Shown here in pieces: positions 10,590 through 20,100 of a stretch of DNA of 64,000 bases. The notes below the pieces were generated by a model. The model did no database searches. It worked only from the letters and a program-made list of their open reading frames with translations, and was not told the DNA's origin. Each line of letters starts with the position of its first letter. The first letter of the stretch is position 1. The translations under genes were made by a program, and so were the position numbers. The DNA is from Isoetes taiwanensis (Eukaryota > Streptophyta > Lycopodiopsida > Isoetales > Isoetaceae), in contig JAJEKV010000035.1 of NCBI GenBank assembly GCA_021234155.1, positions 4,728,224-4,792,223 on the forward strand. Direction: 5' to 3'.

Positions 10590-11160
10590 TACATGGGAGT
10601 ATTTATACTTCAAGTATTGTACATAGAGCTTCGAGTACTTCTGCACAGAGTATTAATATATTAAAGTTTTTATAAACAGAGTATTTATACTTGTGGTATT
10701 TGCGTCTCACATGGTATTTATACGTTTAGTATTTTATATAGATAGTATTCAAATGTATACTCCTTTGCAGATTTATACACAGAGTATTTCTACACATGGT
10801 ATTTATACACAGTGTATTTATACTTACGGTATTTTATACACATGTTGTTTATACACAGAGTACTTATACTCACGGTATTTTCTACACATGGTATTTATAC
10901 GTTTAGTATTTTATACAGATAGTATTCAAGCCTATAGTAATTTGCAGATTTATACACCGCTATACACAGAGTATTTCTACACATGGTATTTATACACACG
11001 ATTTATATACATACGGTATTTTCTACAAATGGTATTTATACTTTTAGTATTTTATACGTATAGTATTCAAACCTATAGTGATTTGCGATTGTGTGTGTTT
11101 GTACTAATAGTATGTATAATGATAGTATTTTGCGTAGTATTTATACGCCGAAAGTATTCA
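10590..11160. repeat. GTATTTATAC-type AT-rich tandem array
   Basis: Irregular tandem words built on ACACATGGTATTTATAC, TTTAGTATTTTATAC and ACACAGAGTATTT. A longer unit containing TATAGTAATTTGCAGATT or TATAGTGATTTGCGATT recurs three times (near 10,750, 10,935 and 11,070). The open frames here arise from the repeat and are not genes. The motif is related to the 106-bp array at 12,300-13,545, so the two arrays flank the inverted paralogue of gene A. Confidence 0.8.
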
Positions 11161-11534
11161 TCTTCAACCTTAGATTCTCAGACATTGAGTATCTATGCAA
11201 AACATATCATGTCGAACTCATATTGTGCAAAACTCATCAAAATTACCATATGTACATTCACAATATGCATAGTATTTGAAGCCAACCAAGAGATTGCACA
11301 ACAATTAACTTAAATCAGATTTTCACAAGAAGGCGTGTAGCAAGGTAGCTACCAGAAATCAAAAATCAACAAATCGTCTCGAACGAAACCAAAAAGGACG
11401 GTCCTCCATCATTGATAGTCGCGTGAGCTATGCACTATAATCAAGGCTCGCTTTTTTCTCAAGGTGGTTCATGCAAAGCAAAATAAAGAACATTAGTTGC
11501 GGCGACAATACGTAACATCAAATGAACAAAAGTG
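11161..11534. other. no recognisable gene
   Basis: AT-rich spacer between the tandem array and the decayed paralogue of gene A. Part may be the 3' intron and last exon of that paralogue on the minus strand, but I cannot delimit it. Confidence 0.4.
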
Positions 11535-11965
11535 TATGAACTCACACCTTGTTGGTAGACCAAACAACCCTCCCAAAACTTGTCTCCTTGCAAAGAGGGA
11601 ACCGAAAAGCAAACTCACCGGCCATCCGCTCATCCTTGCACTCCACCTTCACCGGCTTTGAACCAGCAGAGATTCTTCCTTCCGGCATTCCGTAACGTAG
11701 GCAAAATGCATTCTTTGCCCACTCTTCATTAAGCGTCCTCGTGCCCGGGGATGTGGAAAACGTTGGAAACCTTCACAGAATCCCGATGCATTCACAACCC
11801 CGTCCCCGGCTGTATGGCGATAGGAATGGGCGGGACGTCTACCAATGCTCGACCCCGGAGGCGCTCCTGCAGATTCTCGAGCCTGCAATCTTTGAGGGCC
11901 TCCAGAAAACCGAGGTCCACCACTAGGACCCCGTCGAGTATGGCTACTGGGGGGCAGTCGGCCAT
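11535..11965 (-). pseudogene. inverted, decayed paralogue of gene A
   Basis: From ATG at 11,965 (minus) the frame reads MADCPPVAILDGVLVVDLGF and then CRLENLQERLRGRALVDVPP. This matches gene A's MADCPPIVIEDGFLKIDLRY and CRLESLQDRLRSRSLPEVPP. A stop then intervenes. Further on, in other frames, FHIPGHEDA and EFAFRFPLCKETSFGRVVW match gene A's RIPGHEE and DFVFPVACCKDPSTGRTNW. The region ends at AACAAG/GTGTGAGT, the same exon-end position with a good donor. Frameshifts and stops make it a pseudogene. It faces gene A tail-to-tail across the AT-rich array. Confidence 0.8.
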
Positions 11966-12059
11966 AACTGGAGCAGACGAAGATCGAAGCGCCTCACCGG
12001 AGCGTCTTCCAGAGAATTATGAGTGAATACTAAGAGGACGGTGCTGGTCCGATGCCCAA

Positions 12060-12265
12060 GGTTGATTCTGTGGGGTGGAATCACCACCTGTGATTCTGTT
12101 CAGTGGAATCACCACACATTGCGTACGTCAGTTAGCCGTCCTGCATAATGGCAGACAACTGACTTGACATCTGACTTGAAGTAGCATCATTGCCTGCGGC
12201 ATGCAATGATGGCGGAGGCGTTTCCATCCGGTGGAATCACGCGGGTGGTGATTCCACCTTACGGA
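12060..12265. repeat. internal palindrome array 2 of MULE-1
   Basis: Four or more boxes of the GTGATTCC/GGAATCACC type (GATTCTGTGGGGTGGAATCA, GATTCTGTTCAGTGGAATCA, CATCCGGTGGAATCACG, GGTGATTCCACC), with a stretch between that contains GCATTGCCTGCGGCATGCAA. It sits just upstream (minus orientation) of the gene A paralogue, as array 1 sits upstream of gene A. Confidence 0.8.
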
Positions 12266-12299
12266 TGACGACTTTCTTTGTACTGATTTATTTCGACCA

Positions 12300-13545
12300 G
12301 TAGTTTTACAAAATGTATTAATACATTGTGTATTTGTACACATTGTATTTATATTTATAGTATTTTGTACACATAGTATTTATACGAGTAGTCTTACAAA
12401 TTACAGTACTTATACATAGAGTATTAATACATTGTGTATTTGTACACAGAGTATTTATATTTATAGTACTTTGTACACATAGTATTTATACGAGTAGTCT
12501 TACAAATTACAGTACTTATACATAGAGTATTAATACATTGTGTATTTGTACACCGAGTATTTATACTTATAGTATTTTGTATGCATGGTATTTATAAATG
12601 AAGTAGTTTTACAAATTCACGATTTATATCATAGAGAGTATTAATACATTGTGTACTTGTACACAGAGTATTCATACTTATAGTATTTTGTACTCTAGAC
12701 AGACGTGTAGCTTTACAAAATAGTGTTCTTATACATAGAGTATTAATACATTGTGTATTTGCACACAGAGTATTTATATTTATAGTACTTTGTACACATA
12801 GTATTTATCATGGTAGTCTTACAAATTACAAGATTACTTATACATAGAGTATTAATACATTGTGTATTTGTACACAGAGTATTCATACTTATAGTATTTT
12901 GTACACATAGTATTTATACGAGTAGTCTTACAAATTACAGTGTTTTTATACATAGAGTATCAATACATTGTGTATTTGTACACAGAGTATTTATATTTAT
13001 AGTACTTTGTACACATAGTATTTATACGAGTAGTCTTACAAATTACAGTACTTATACATAGAGTATTAATACATTGTGTATTTGTACACCGAGTATTTAT
13101 ACTTATAGTATTTTGTATGCATGGTATTTATACGAGTAGTTTTACAAATTACAGTACTTATACGTAGAGTATTAATACATTGTGTACTTGTACACAGAGT
13201 ATTCATACTTATAGTATTTTGTACTCTAGACAGACGTGTAGCTTTACAAAATAGTGTTCTTATACATAGAGTATTAATACATTGTGTATTTGCACACAGA
13301 GTATTTATATTTATAGTACTTTGTACACATAGTATTTATACGAGTAGTCTTACAAATTACAGTACTTATACATAGAGTATTAATACATTGTGTATTTGTA
13401 CACAGAGTATTCATACTTATAGTATTTTGTACGCATGGTATTTATACGAGTAGTTTTACAAATTACAGTACTTATACGTAGAGTATTAATACATTGTGTA
13501 CTTGTACACAGAGTATTCATACTTATAGTATTTTGTGCATATGCT
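12300..13545. repeat. about 106-bp AT-rich tandem repeat, 12 units
   Basis: The anchor ATTAATACATTGTGTATTTG (one unit has ATCAATAC) starts at 12317, 12423, 12529, 12640, 12742, 12851, 12959, 13065, 13171, 13273, 13379 and 13485. Spacings are 102-111, mostly 106. Units also carry TATAGTATTTTGTACACATA and GAGTAGTCTTACAAATTACA. A two-type alternation (units with CTCTAGACAGACGTGTAG versus units without) suggests higher-order duplication. It lies directly downstream of the transposase gene. Confidence 0.9.
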
Positions 13546-13603
13546 AAACTCATCAAATTAAAAACCATAGTATTCGTGCAAAACTAAAGATATTACAAAC
13601 CAT

Positions 13604-16390
13604 CTAAGCAAGGCTCTCCATCTCAACTTCCTTCCAACTCCGTTTCTTGTCCTTTGGCCCCCTCTTCCCTATTTCCAAGAGTGGCTTCATCCTTGCAAGG
13701 CTCGTTCCATATGCCTCCTCTTCCTCCAGCACTGACAAAGACGATATAGTTGTGTCTTGTCCATCCTCTTCGTCCATCCTCTCAAGCCTGGTGTCGAGTT
13801 GTCTCATCATCGCCTCTGTGGCTATGAGGAGGCTGGGATCCTTGGAGGCCCGTCCCATAACCCTTGCAACACACGATTCTAGTGACGCCCTAGCTTCCTC
13901 TACGGTCAACCCAACTTTCTTCATAGGGAGAATGTCATCCTCTAGACTAACTATCTCTTCAAGTGAATCTCCAGGGGGGACCCCAGGTGTACAAGGGCGC
14001 AAGTGCTCCATGCCACCACTTGCATTTCCATAATCGGAACCTAGAACCTTCAAGATGTCCTGCTCTCTGTAACTGTCCATTAGTTGAATAACCTTAACTT
14101 GGTGTTTGCAAAGGTTACCTTTGGCACCCCATGGGCAATCACAACTCGCCCAATTCCTGTGTGCCCCACTCACAAAGTACGGTTGGCGGTTGAGATCAAG
14201 AGTCTGGACATATGCCTCGCCTCCTTCGAGGTCTACAAAGGTGACTGCATCATCCCGAATCGCCTCTCAGCCCCTCGAATAACCGATTCTATAATTTTCT
14301 CTTGTGATGTGTTTATGACAAAACCAGCCTCTTTCATCCCCCTGTGTGCTTGTAAATGAAACAACGTGGTGTGTTAGTGCACACGTAAGTATACAAAACA
14401 CGTTATCTTTTGCAAATTACCTTGAGTATGTTGTATGTGCCTCAACTTCATTGACAAGCATATGTAGTAGCCAGTCCATCCTCCTTCCCTTCAGACAGGA
14501 TTTGGAGATGCCCAGGCGCATCTTTAGTATCTTGTGCCAACCCTCTATTGCAGCATTGGTTTCTTGGTTTGAATGGGGGAACATTCTTGTGGCCAACACC
14601 CATTCACATATATTGCGAGTCCACTCACGACTCATGTAGGAGGCCAATCTGGGATACTGAGGATACTTTCCTTTCAGGGTTTCCAACTTTCTCAAAGCTT
14701 CTACTTTAACAGCCTCATTGTAATCCTCTCCATATTCATTGTTACCTGGGGGACACTTGATTCCATACATGATCTCACCCAATTCCTTAAACATTTGGTT
14801 CCTTATCTCCTTGTTCTTCACGTTCTTGACTAACCACTTCAACCAGTCTCTTCTCACATGCCAGATGCAAAGGTTCAAGCGCACGCTAGGGTAAACCTGA
14901 AGTGTAGAGAGATGCCACATGCTCATAGAGTGTGCAAAATGAACCACTTAAAATTGCTCATAGTGGAAACATTGTTACCTTTTTAATTGCATGTATTTCG
15001 GCATCACAAGAATCGGTGATAAAGCATGAGGGCTTCCAGGTTGAGTCATGGCGTTCAACCCACACTTTCATGGCTTCTAGCCATCTTGCAATTGCATCTT
15101 TCTTCTGGGAGTTCGTGATAATCCAAGCCAAAGGCATCCCATTGAAGTAGTCATCGAATCCAATGATAGTGAAGAGGTAGTACCTTTAATGTAAAGTAGC
15201 AACACAACTTAAGAATGTTGGCAAGGAAGCTAAAGTCTTATATGAGCATTGAAATGCAAGAGGTGCAACCCTACCTCATCCCGTTCGTCTTGTAGGTGGA
15301 GTCGAGACACAATGCCCTATCCTTTCCAAATCTCAACAAGGCTCCTCTTTGGGTGGGAGTCATAACACCCAATTGGAAGATCTCACCTTGCTCATAATGG
15401 AATACAATCATCAAGGTGTTGTTGCACCCACATATGAGTGCTTGTAGCTTCATCTTCATGCAACTTCCAAACATTTCGGGTCACTTCCTTTTCAATGTTG
15501 TAGATTTCATGCATCTTTAACATGTCATCTCTCGAAAGCCCCTCCAAACCAAGTAGTTCCTTCTTCAAGCTCACTCTTTCTTGGTGGATATTCATCACCA
15601 TTCTAGGTGCAATGTAATGCAATAGCTTTTGTTTGATCCATTCTCTCTTTTCATCCGTGAGCCACGGAGCCAGCCTATACCTCAACCCTTTCTCAGCAGC
15701 TAAAGCTTTACCGTGGCAAATTTGACCTTGCTGGTTCACATGATCCCATTTGTGGTAGGTAATTTGAGTGGTTTCTGGAAGAAGGTAGAGTTGTCTCAAA
15801 GTGAAATGACATTGGCATCCCCTTCTAACACTCTCCCCTTTGAACCCTCCTCCTCCTTTGCCCCGGAGGGGCGGGGTCGATCTTCCACAACATGGGTGTT
15901 CCCGCAATTGTCTTGGGGCCCAAAACTACACCAAGACTTTCCCACCATGGAGGATGAATCAGCCATGCTTTAATTTCCATGTGTAATCTACAAAACTAAA
16001 GAACTGCATACCTTTTCAGAGAAAGATATGTCCGGCTGCCTGGTTTTGATAGCCCCTTATTCATTTGAGAGCTTCTTATATAGAAGTTGCAGGGTGCATC
16101 CCCATTTTTTTGCTCCCCAGCAATGAAATCCGGGACTCGTGAGGTGGGAATATAGGAAACCCACACCAATTGAGTGCCTCCTCCATCCAGATCAGGACCC
16201 TGGTGCTCTAGAACCGTCCAGGGCAGCCGACTGTGGTCAAAATGCCCTTCTGCAGGGTTTGTTTGCCAAATCTCTGCTTGCACCTGCCACAAGAAGCGTA
16301 ATGAAGCGTAATTAGAGCTTAGCCACAACAAAGAGATGGAACTGGAAAGTGCTTGCCTCCTCAATCTTCTCTTCGAGGTCCATGACAAGC
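13604..16390 (-). pseudogene. Mutator-like (MULE/FAR1-type) transposase, frame-broken
   Basis: The minus-strand gene probably starts MDLEEKIEE at about 16,383; a possible GC-AG intron then leads to VQAEIWQTNPAEG. A zinc-ribbon-like region (RRGCQCHFTLRQLY) follows at about 15,830-15,790. The catalytic domain runs from LDSTYKTNGMR over an intron (about 15,270-15,184) to YYLFTIIGFDD, ITNSQKKDAI and FITDSCDAEIHA. Then come LCIWHVRRDW and NAAIEGWHK (about 14,870-14,530). The C-terminal SWIM finger has CDC...LCKH at about 14,140-14,100, followed by an acidic tail. Expected DDE landmarks are present. The reading frame breaks near 15,408 (after HLDD, before FHYEQGE) and near 14,266 (before IRDDAVTF), and perhaps near 15,850 in a GGA run. 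As sequenced, this copy would not make full transposase unless these are errors. Confidence 0.85.
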
Positions 16391-16429
16391 TCCGCTGAGG
16401 ACTCCTGCCGCGTGGATCGAGGAGTTCCA

Positions 16430-17310
16430 CGCAGGTGATTCCGTCCGGTGGAATCGGCACACCTACGTCCGCAGGCCGGACGAACTCACGACGCCACAAC
16501 GTCCGTCAACCGGTTTCCGCGAACGGACCGGATGCATCCACTTGTCGTCCTGCAGAATCACCTGTGTCGGAATCACCAGACGGAGTCACCGGGAGTGATT
16601 CTATCCTGCGGGATCATGGATCCGTGATTCCATCTGGCGGAATCACGGAGGGTTGATTCCATCCGGCAGAATCGTTCCGGATTGATTCAACTCGACGGAA
16701 TCACTAAACTGTGATTCTGTCGAACGGAATAGCGCTGTTGTGATACCGTCGGGCGGAATGAAGTCGTCGTGATTCCATCTCGAAGAATCGCGCAGTTGTG
16801 ATTCCACGGGGCTGTATCCATGTCGTGATTCCATCCGGCGGAATGGCCATGATGTTGTGATTCTATCTGGCGGAATATATTCGTCGTGATTCCGTCTCGA
16901 AGAATCGGGCATTTGTGATTCCACAGGAGTGAATCGCGTGGTCGATATTCCATCCGGTGGAATAGTCACGTTGTGATTCCACCAGGCGGGATACGTGAGT
17001 TGTGATTCCATCTCACGGAATCAGACACTGGAGATTCCATCTGGCGGAATAGCATGGTTGTGATTCCGTCTGGCGGAATAATCACGTCCTCTGTGATACC
17101 TTCCGGAGGAATACATTTGCGTAGTGATTCCGTCTCGTGGAATAACTCGGGGGAGATTCTGTCGCAAGGGAGAATACCGCTGTGATACCACCGGAAGGTA
17201 TATATCCCATGAAAGCGACCCTGTCAGGTACGGAAAACGGGGCTTTGGGTACGGAGAACGGGGTTGCGGCCTGGTGATTCTGCGGCAAGGAATATTTTGC
17301 GAAGGAATCA
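16430..17310. repeat. right subterminal palindrome array of MULE-1
   Basis: More than 20 boxes of GTGATTCC-(ATCTGGC-like)-GGAAT(CAC), spaced about 28-30 bases, continue to the right terminus. It is the counterpart of the left array, with diverged unit order. The outermost part (GTGATTCTGCGGCAAGGAAT) is the inverted copy of the left TIR. The array overlaps the likely promoter of the transposase gene, so it may also control that gene (inference). Confidence 0.9.
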
Positions 17311-17339
17311 CAATAACCGGGGTAAAAATATTTTGTTCC

Positions 17340-17348
17340 CAATTAGGC
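17340..17348. repeat. 9-bp target-site duplication, right copy
   Basis: CAATTAGGC, identical to 5241-5249. Confidence 0.9.
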
Positions 17349-17385
17349 TCTCAATTGACACCGTTGGTAAATGGCACAATTAGGC
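17349..17385. repeat. host 36-bp repeat, unit 2 (right of MULE)
   Basis: TCTCAATTGACACCGTTGGT...CACAATTAGGC, a diverged copy of unit 1 at 5213-5249. It also ends in CAATTAGGC. Confidence 0.8.
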
Positions 17386-18109
17386 TACATGAAACGCTGC
17401 CACTTTCATTTTAATATCCACTTTCATTTCATGTCGACATTTACATTTAAATATTATCTATAAAATTTGGGTGTGTATATGCATTTATCCTTCTAGAATG
17501 ACACTAAGCACCTTTAAGCAATGCAATTTGAATATTCTTTATTATTTCATACAATGTAGTGCAAATAATATTGTTTTTTGTGTTGCCCCTAGGGGGGCAA
17601 ACCCTCGTTTATGTGGGTATGTGGGCATATTCAAGTATATGCTGGCATATACCTAGCATATGCTGATGACTGCTAAAAACTGGCTGCTGCATTTAAATGG
17701 TCGGTCATCCAGCTCCATTATCAGCCTGCTACACAAACGCTATCCGCCGGACTTGGCTATGGCTTCTGCACCTCGGATTCTGCCCTCCCTTCCGCGCCTT
17801 CCGTCAGGGTTCTGGCGAGTTGAGCACATGTTTATCCCTTCCTTATACCCTCTAGGGCATAATCTCATCTCCCTTAATCTCAGCTATGCAACTCTTGATG
17901 ATTTGGGAGATTTTTGCCCTTCTTTCTTTACCGCTCAGCTCATCCAAACAGGTGACTATAATGCTACCCGGCTATGGACGCCGGAAAGCTCCCTTTTATT
18001 CATCCAGGTATGGATTCTTTCGCTTTCTTGATATGTTTTATATGTCTATGAACCCTAAAGTCTATAATCTATGGAGCAGATTACCAGATTTACATGTGGA
18101 GGTATCAGT

Positions 18110-18540
18110 TTAGGGTTTGCATATGCACATCAAATGGTCCGTAGGATTCAAACTGAAATCAGATGTGTTGAACGTCTTTGAGCCAGCACCGTCCGAACCT
18201 TTGGTTGTAAGATGCTTCAACTTTGACAGAGCAGAGATAAACAGGTTAAGATCTATTGGGGGTTCCAACTACACTTCATTCCAGATTGTCTCTGCTCATA
18301 TATGGCGGAAGATATGTGAGGCAAGATGCATGCAGCCAGATATAACCGCATCACTTGCCATGTTGATCAACTGCAGAGGCAGGCTGCCAGATCTACCTGA
18401 GGATTACTTTTGAAATGCAGCATCCTTTATTGTTGCCAACACCACTGTAGGAGAACTAAATGTAAAGGGATTGCCTTTTGCAACTAAGATGCCCTTTGCC
18501 ATTGATGAAAGCTTGATGAAGACTTAAAGGTAGACTGATT
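18110..18540 (+). pseudogene. BAHD acyltransferase (HCT-like) fragment
   Basis: The frame reads EPLVVRCFNFDRAEINRLRS, YTSFQIVSAHIWRKICEARC and SLAMLINCRGRLPDLPEDYF. A TGA (18,412) stands at the expected Gly, and the same frame continues NAASFIVANTTVGEL. This is the central segment of plant BAHD acyl-CoA transferases of the HCT group. The N-terminal HxxxD and C-terminal DFGWG motifs are absent, so it is a partial, stop-interrupted relic carried in the Helitron-like copy 2. Confidence 0.85.
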
Positions 18541-18839
18541 GATTACTGTATGCTCACCAATCGTAAAACTGCGATATGGTCAGAAAAGATCTAAGAATGG
18601 AGCCGAAACCATCTATATATGTGGTCTGCAATCGCATGCACAGTATGACAGATAAATCTATGGTATGTAGCCACTTTTAGATAATGCAGATAAATATGCA
18701 AAGCCAAAATAGGTTGCCGACACATTGACTCAGTTTATCTGTGTCACTGTGATGTTAATTTGGAATAACAGATTCTAGAACTTCGAGACAATTGTCTAGG
18801 CTTAAGAACAGCAAGGACATGGGCTATATTTAAGTGGCA

Positions 18840-19200
18840 CTATGTGCGCTATTTATCATGCCATCAAACACACAGGAATTTTTACTTGCCTTTTTTGCTT
18901 GCAAAAATGGGACCCCCGATTGGCAAATGCACCTATGGTAAGCTTCTTTTTTTACTCATGCTACGATGTTGAAGGAAGTCGGGCTTTTGATATATGCGGA
19001 GATCATCTTTTTGCAGGAATTGATGACTCTGCCAAACTATGATGCCTGGGGAAAGCAGGCCACCAATACTGGCATGTTGTTTGTGGTAAGCTTTTATCTT
19101 GATTTTCGAGTTTTTGATTTTGATGACTGTTCTGCTCTAAACGCAGTTGCTACCTTCGGCCTTGTCCTTTGATTTTTTAGTGCAGCCCAATCACCAGATT
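18840..19200 (+). other. unrecognised exon-like pieces
   Basis: Two protein-like snippets, QKWDPRLANAPM followed by a GTAAGC donor and LPNYDAWGKQATNTGMLFV followed by GTAAGC, look like captured exons. They lie between the BAHD fragment and the 3' hairpin. I do not recognise the source gene. Confidence 0.35.
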
Positions 19201-19649
19201 TGCATTGCCCAGCTGAACTACGGTTCTGCTAAAATGTCGAAAGAGGTCAAATCTTCTTTCATTTCATAGCCTGCTTGCCTGGACATCTGTGCATCATAAC
19301 TGAATAGATATTTAGCTGTCAGAATGCACCACAAAGGTTTATGGTGTGAATAATTTCATGACTGACAGAATACATCCCAGGCGGTAAAAGTTCCTTTACA
19401 TCTTCTTGGGTGTCGATGCTTAATATGGAATGTATCCATAGTTGTTAGTTAGCTATGCTAATGTTCTAAGAAAAGCAATTTGTTTCACTCTCGGGTCACG
19501 GAGGGCAACCCTCCGTGCGCAGCACCTTGTTTTTTTAATGACATAATGCACATCTTTTCTTTGTTACTTACAATCGTGAGTTTTTATCTTTCCTTTCACA
19601 TGAAATGCGTGGTTACGTCATTCCATTTAGTTCTGTGAGATCATTCACA

Positions 19650-20100
19650 CAACCAACATAACTATTATGAACATTAATTAACACAAACCATTACATTAGA
19701 CATGTTTAAAATTAAATTCCCCCTTAAACCCCCTTTTGTTTGGGTGCATATTCACACGAGGGGTGACTCCGGGCAACGAGAGCTGTTGGATAGGCATATT
19801 CACCACTTATTCCTTAATCTACACCGCACACAAAGTTCCTCGTTTGTGGGGTATGGATGTATAGAATTTGTTATACTGTGTAACAAGATTTACAAAATAC
19901 TATAAGATTTCAGGCAACATACTATATGGTGTTGATTTTGTACGTGCAAAACATGATTACAGGGGCTCTCGCTGCCCTACGTCACCCCTCGTGTGAATAT
20001 GCACCCAAACAAAAGGGGGTTTAAGGGGGAATTTAATTTTAAACATGTCTAATGTAATGGTTTGTGTTAATTAATGTTCATAATAGTTATGTTGGTTGTT
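19650..20100. mobile_element. foldback/MITE-like inverted repeat
   Basis: The left arm (about 19,651-19,787) begins ACAACCAACATAACTATTAT and includes CCCTTAAACCCCCTTTTGTT and CACGAGGGGTGACTCCGGGC. The right arm (about 19,963-20,100) is its near-perfect inverse, and about 175 bases lie between. There is no coding capacity. The arm length (about 137 bases) and high arm identity suggest a young foldback element inserted just 3' of Helitron-like copy 2. Confidence 0.8.

Larger units (their letters stand above)
5250..17339. mobile_element. 12.1-kb Mutator-like element (MULE-1)
   Basis: The two ends are inverted repeats. Left reads GCGTCGAAATATTTTTACCC; right, inverted, reads GGAACAAAATATTTTTACCC. 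Identity is nearly perfect from AAATATTTTTACCCCGG through the first GAATCAC box, about 65 bases. An exact 9-bp TSD (CAATTAGGC) flanks it. Inside are a MULE transposase with MULE and SWIM domains (minus), a zinc-finger/Ulp1 protease gene (plus), a small unknown gene (plus) with a decayed inverted paralogue (minus), four arrays of GTGATTCC/GGAATCAC palindromes and two AT-rich tandem arrays. Ulp1-bearing MULEs (Kaonashi type) are known in flowering plants; this architecture resembles them but has extra modules. Confidence 0.92.
17578..19531 (+). mobile_element. Helitron-like element, copy 2 (BAHD carrier)
   Basis: The 5' end TTGTGTTGCCCCTAGGGG is preceded by a T run. The 3' end is a hairpin of arms CACGGAGGG and CCCTCCGTG with loop CAA, followed by CGCAGCACCTTGTT and a T run. 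The inverted words GGGTTGCCC (family 5') and GGGCAACCC (3') recall the asymmetric terminal inverted repeats of Helentrons. No TSD is obvious. The inner part carries a BAHD fragment plus other exon-like pieces. About 250 bases of 5' sequence, including CTTGGCTATGGCTTCTGCAC, are shared with copy 3. Confidence 0.6.

Noticed and set aside
10693-11313. 206-codon open frame
   Set aside because: Encoded by AT-rich tandem words in all frames; Ile/Tyr/Thr-repeat product without any domain.
12810-13568. Several 60-85 codon open frames on both strands
   Set aside because: Products of the 106-bp tandem repeat, mirrored on both strands.
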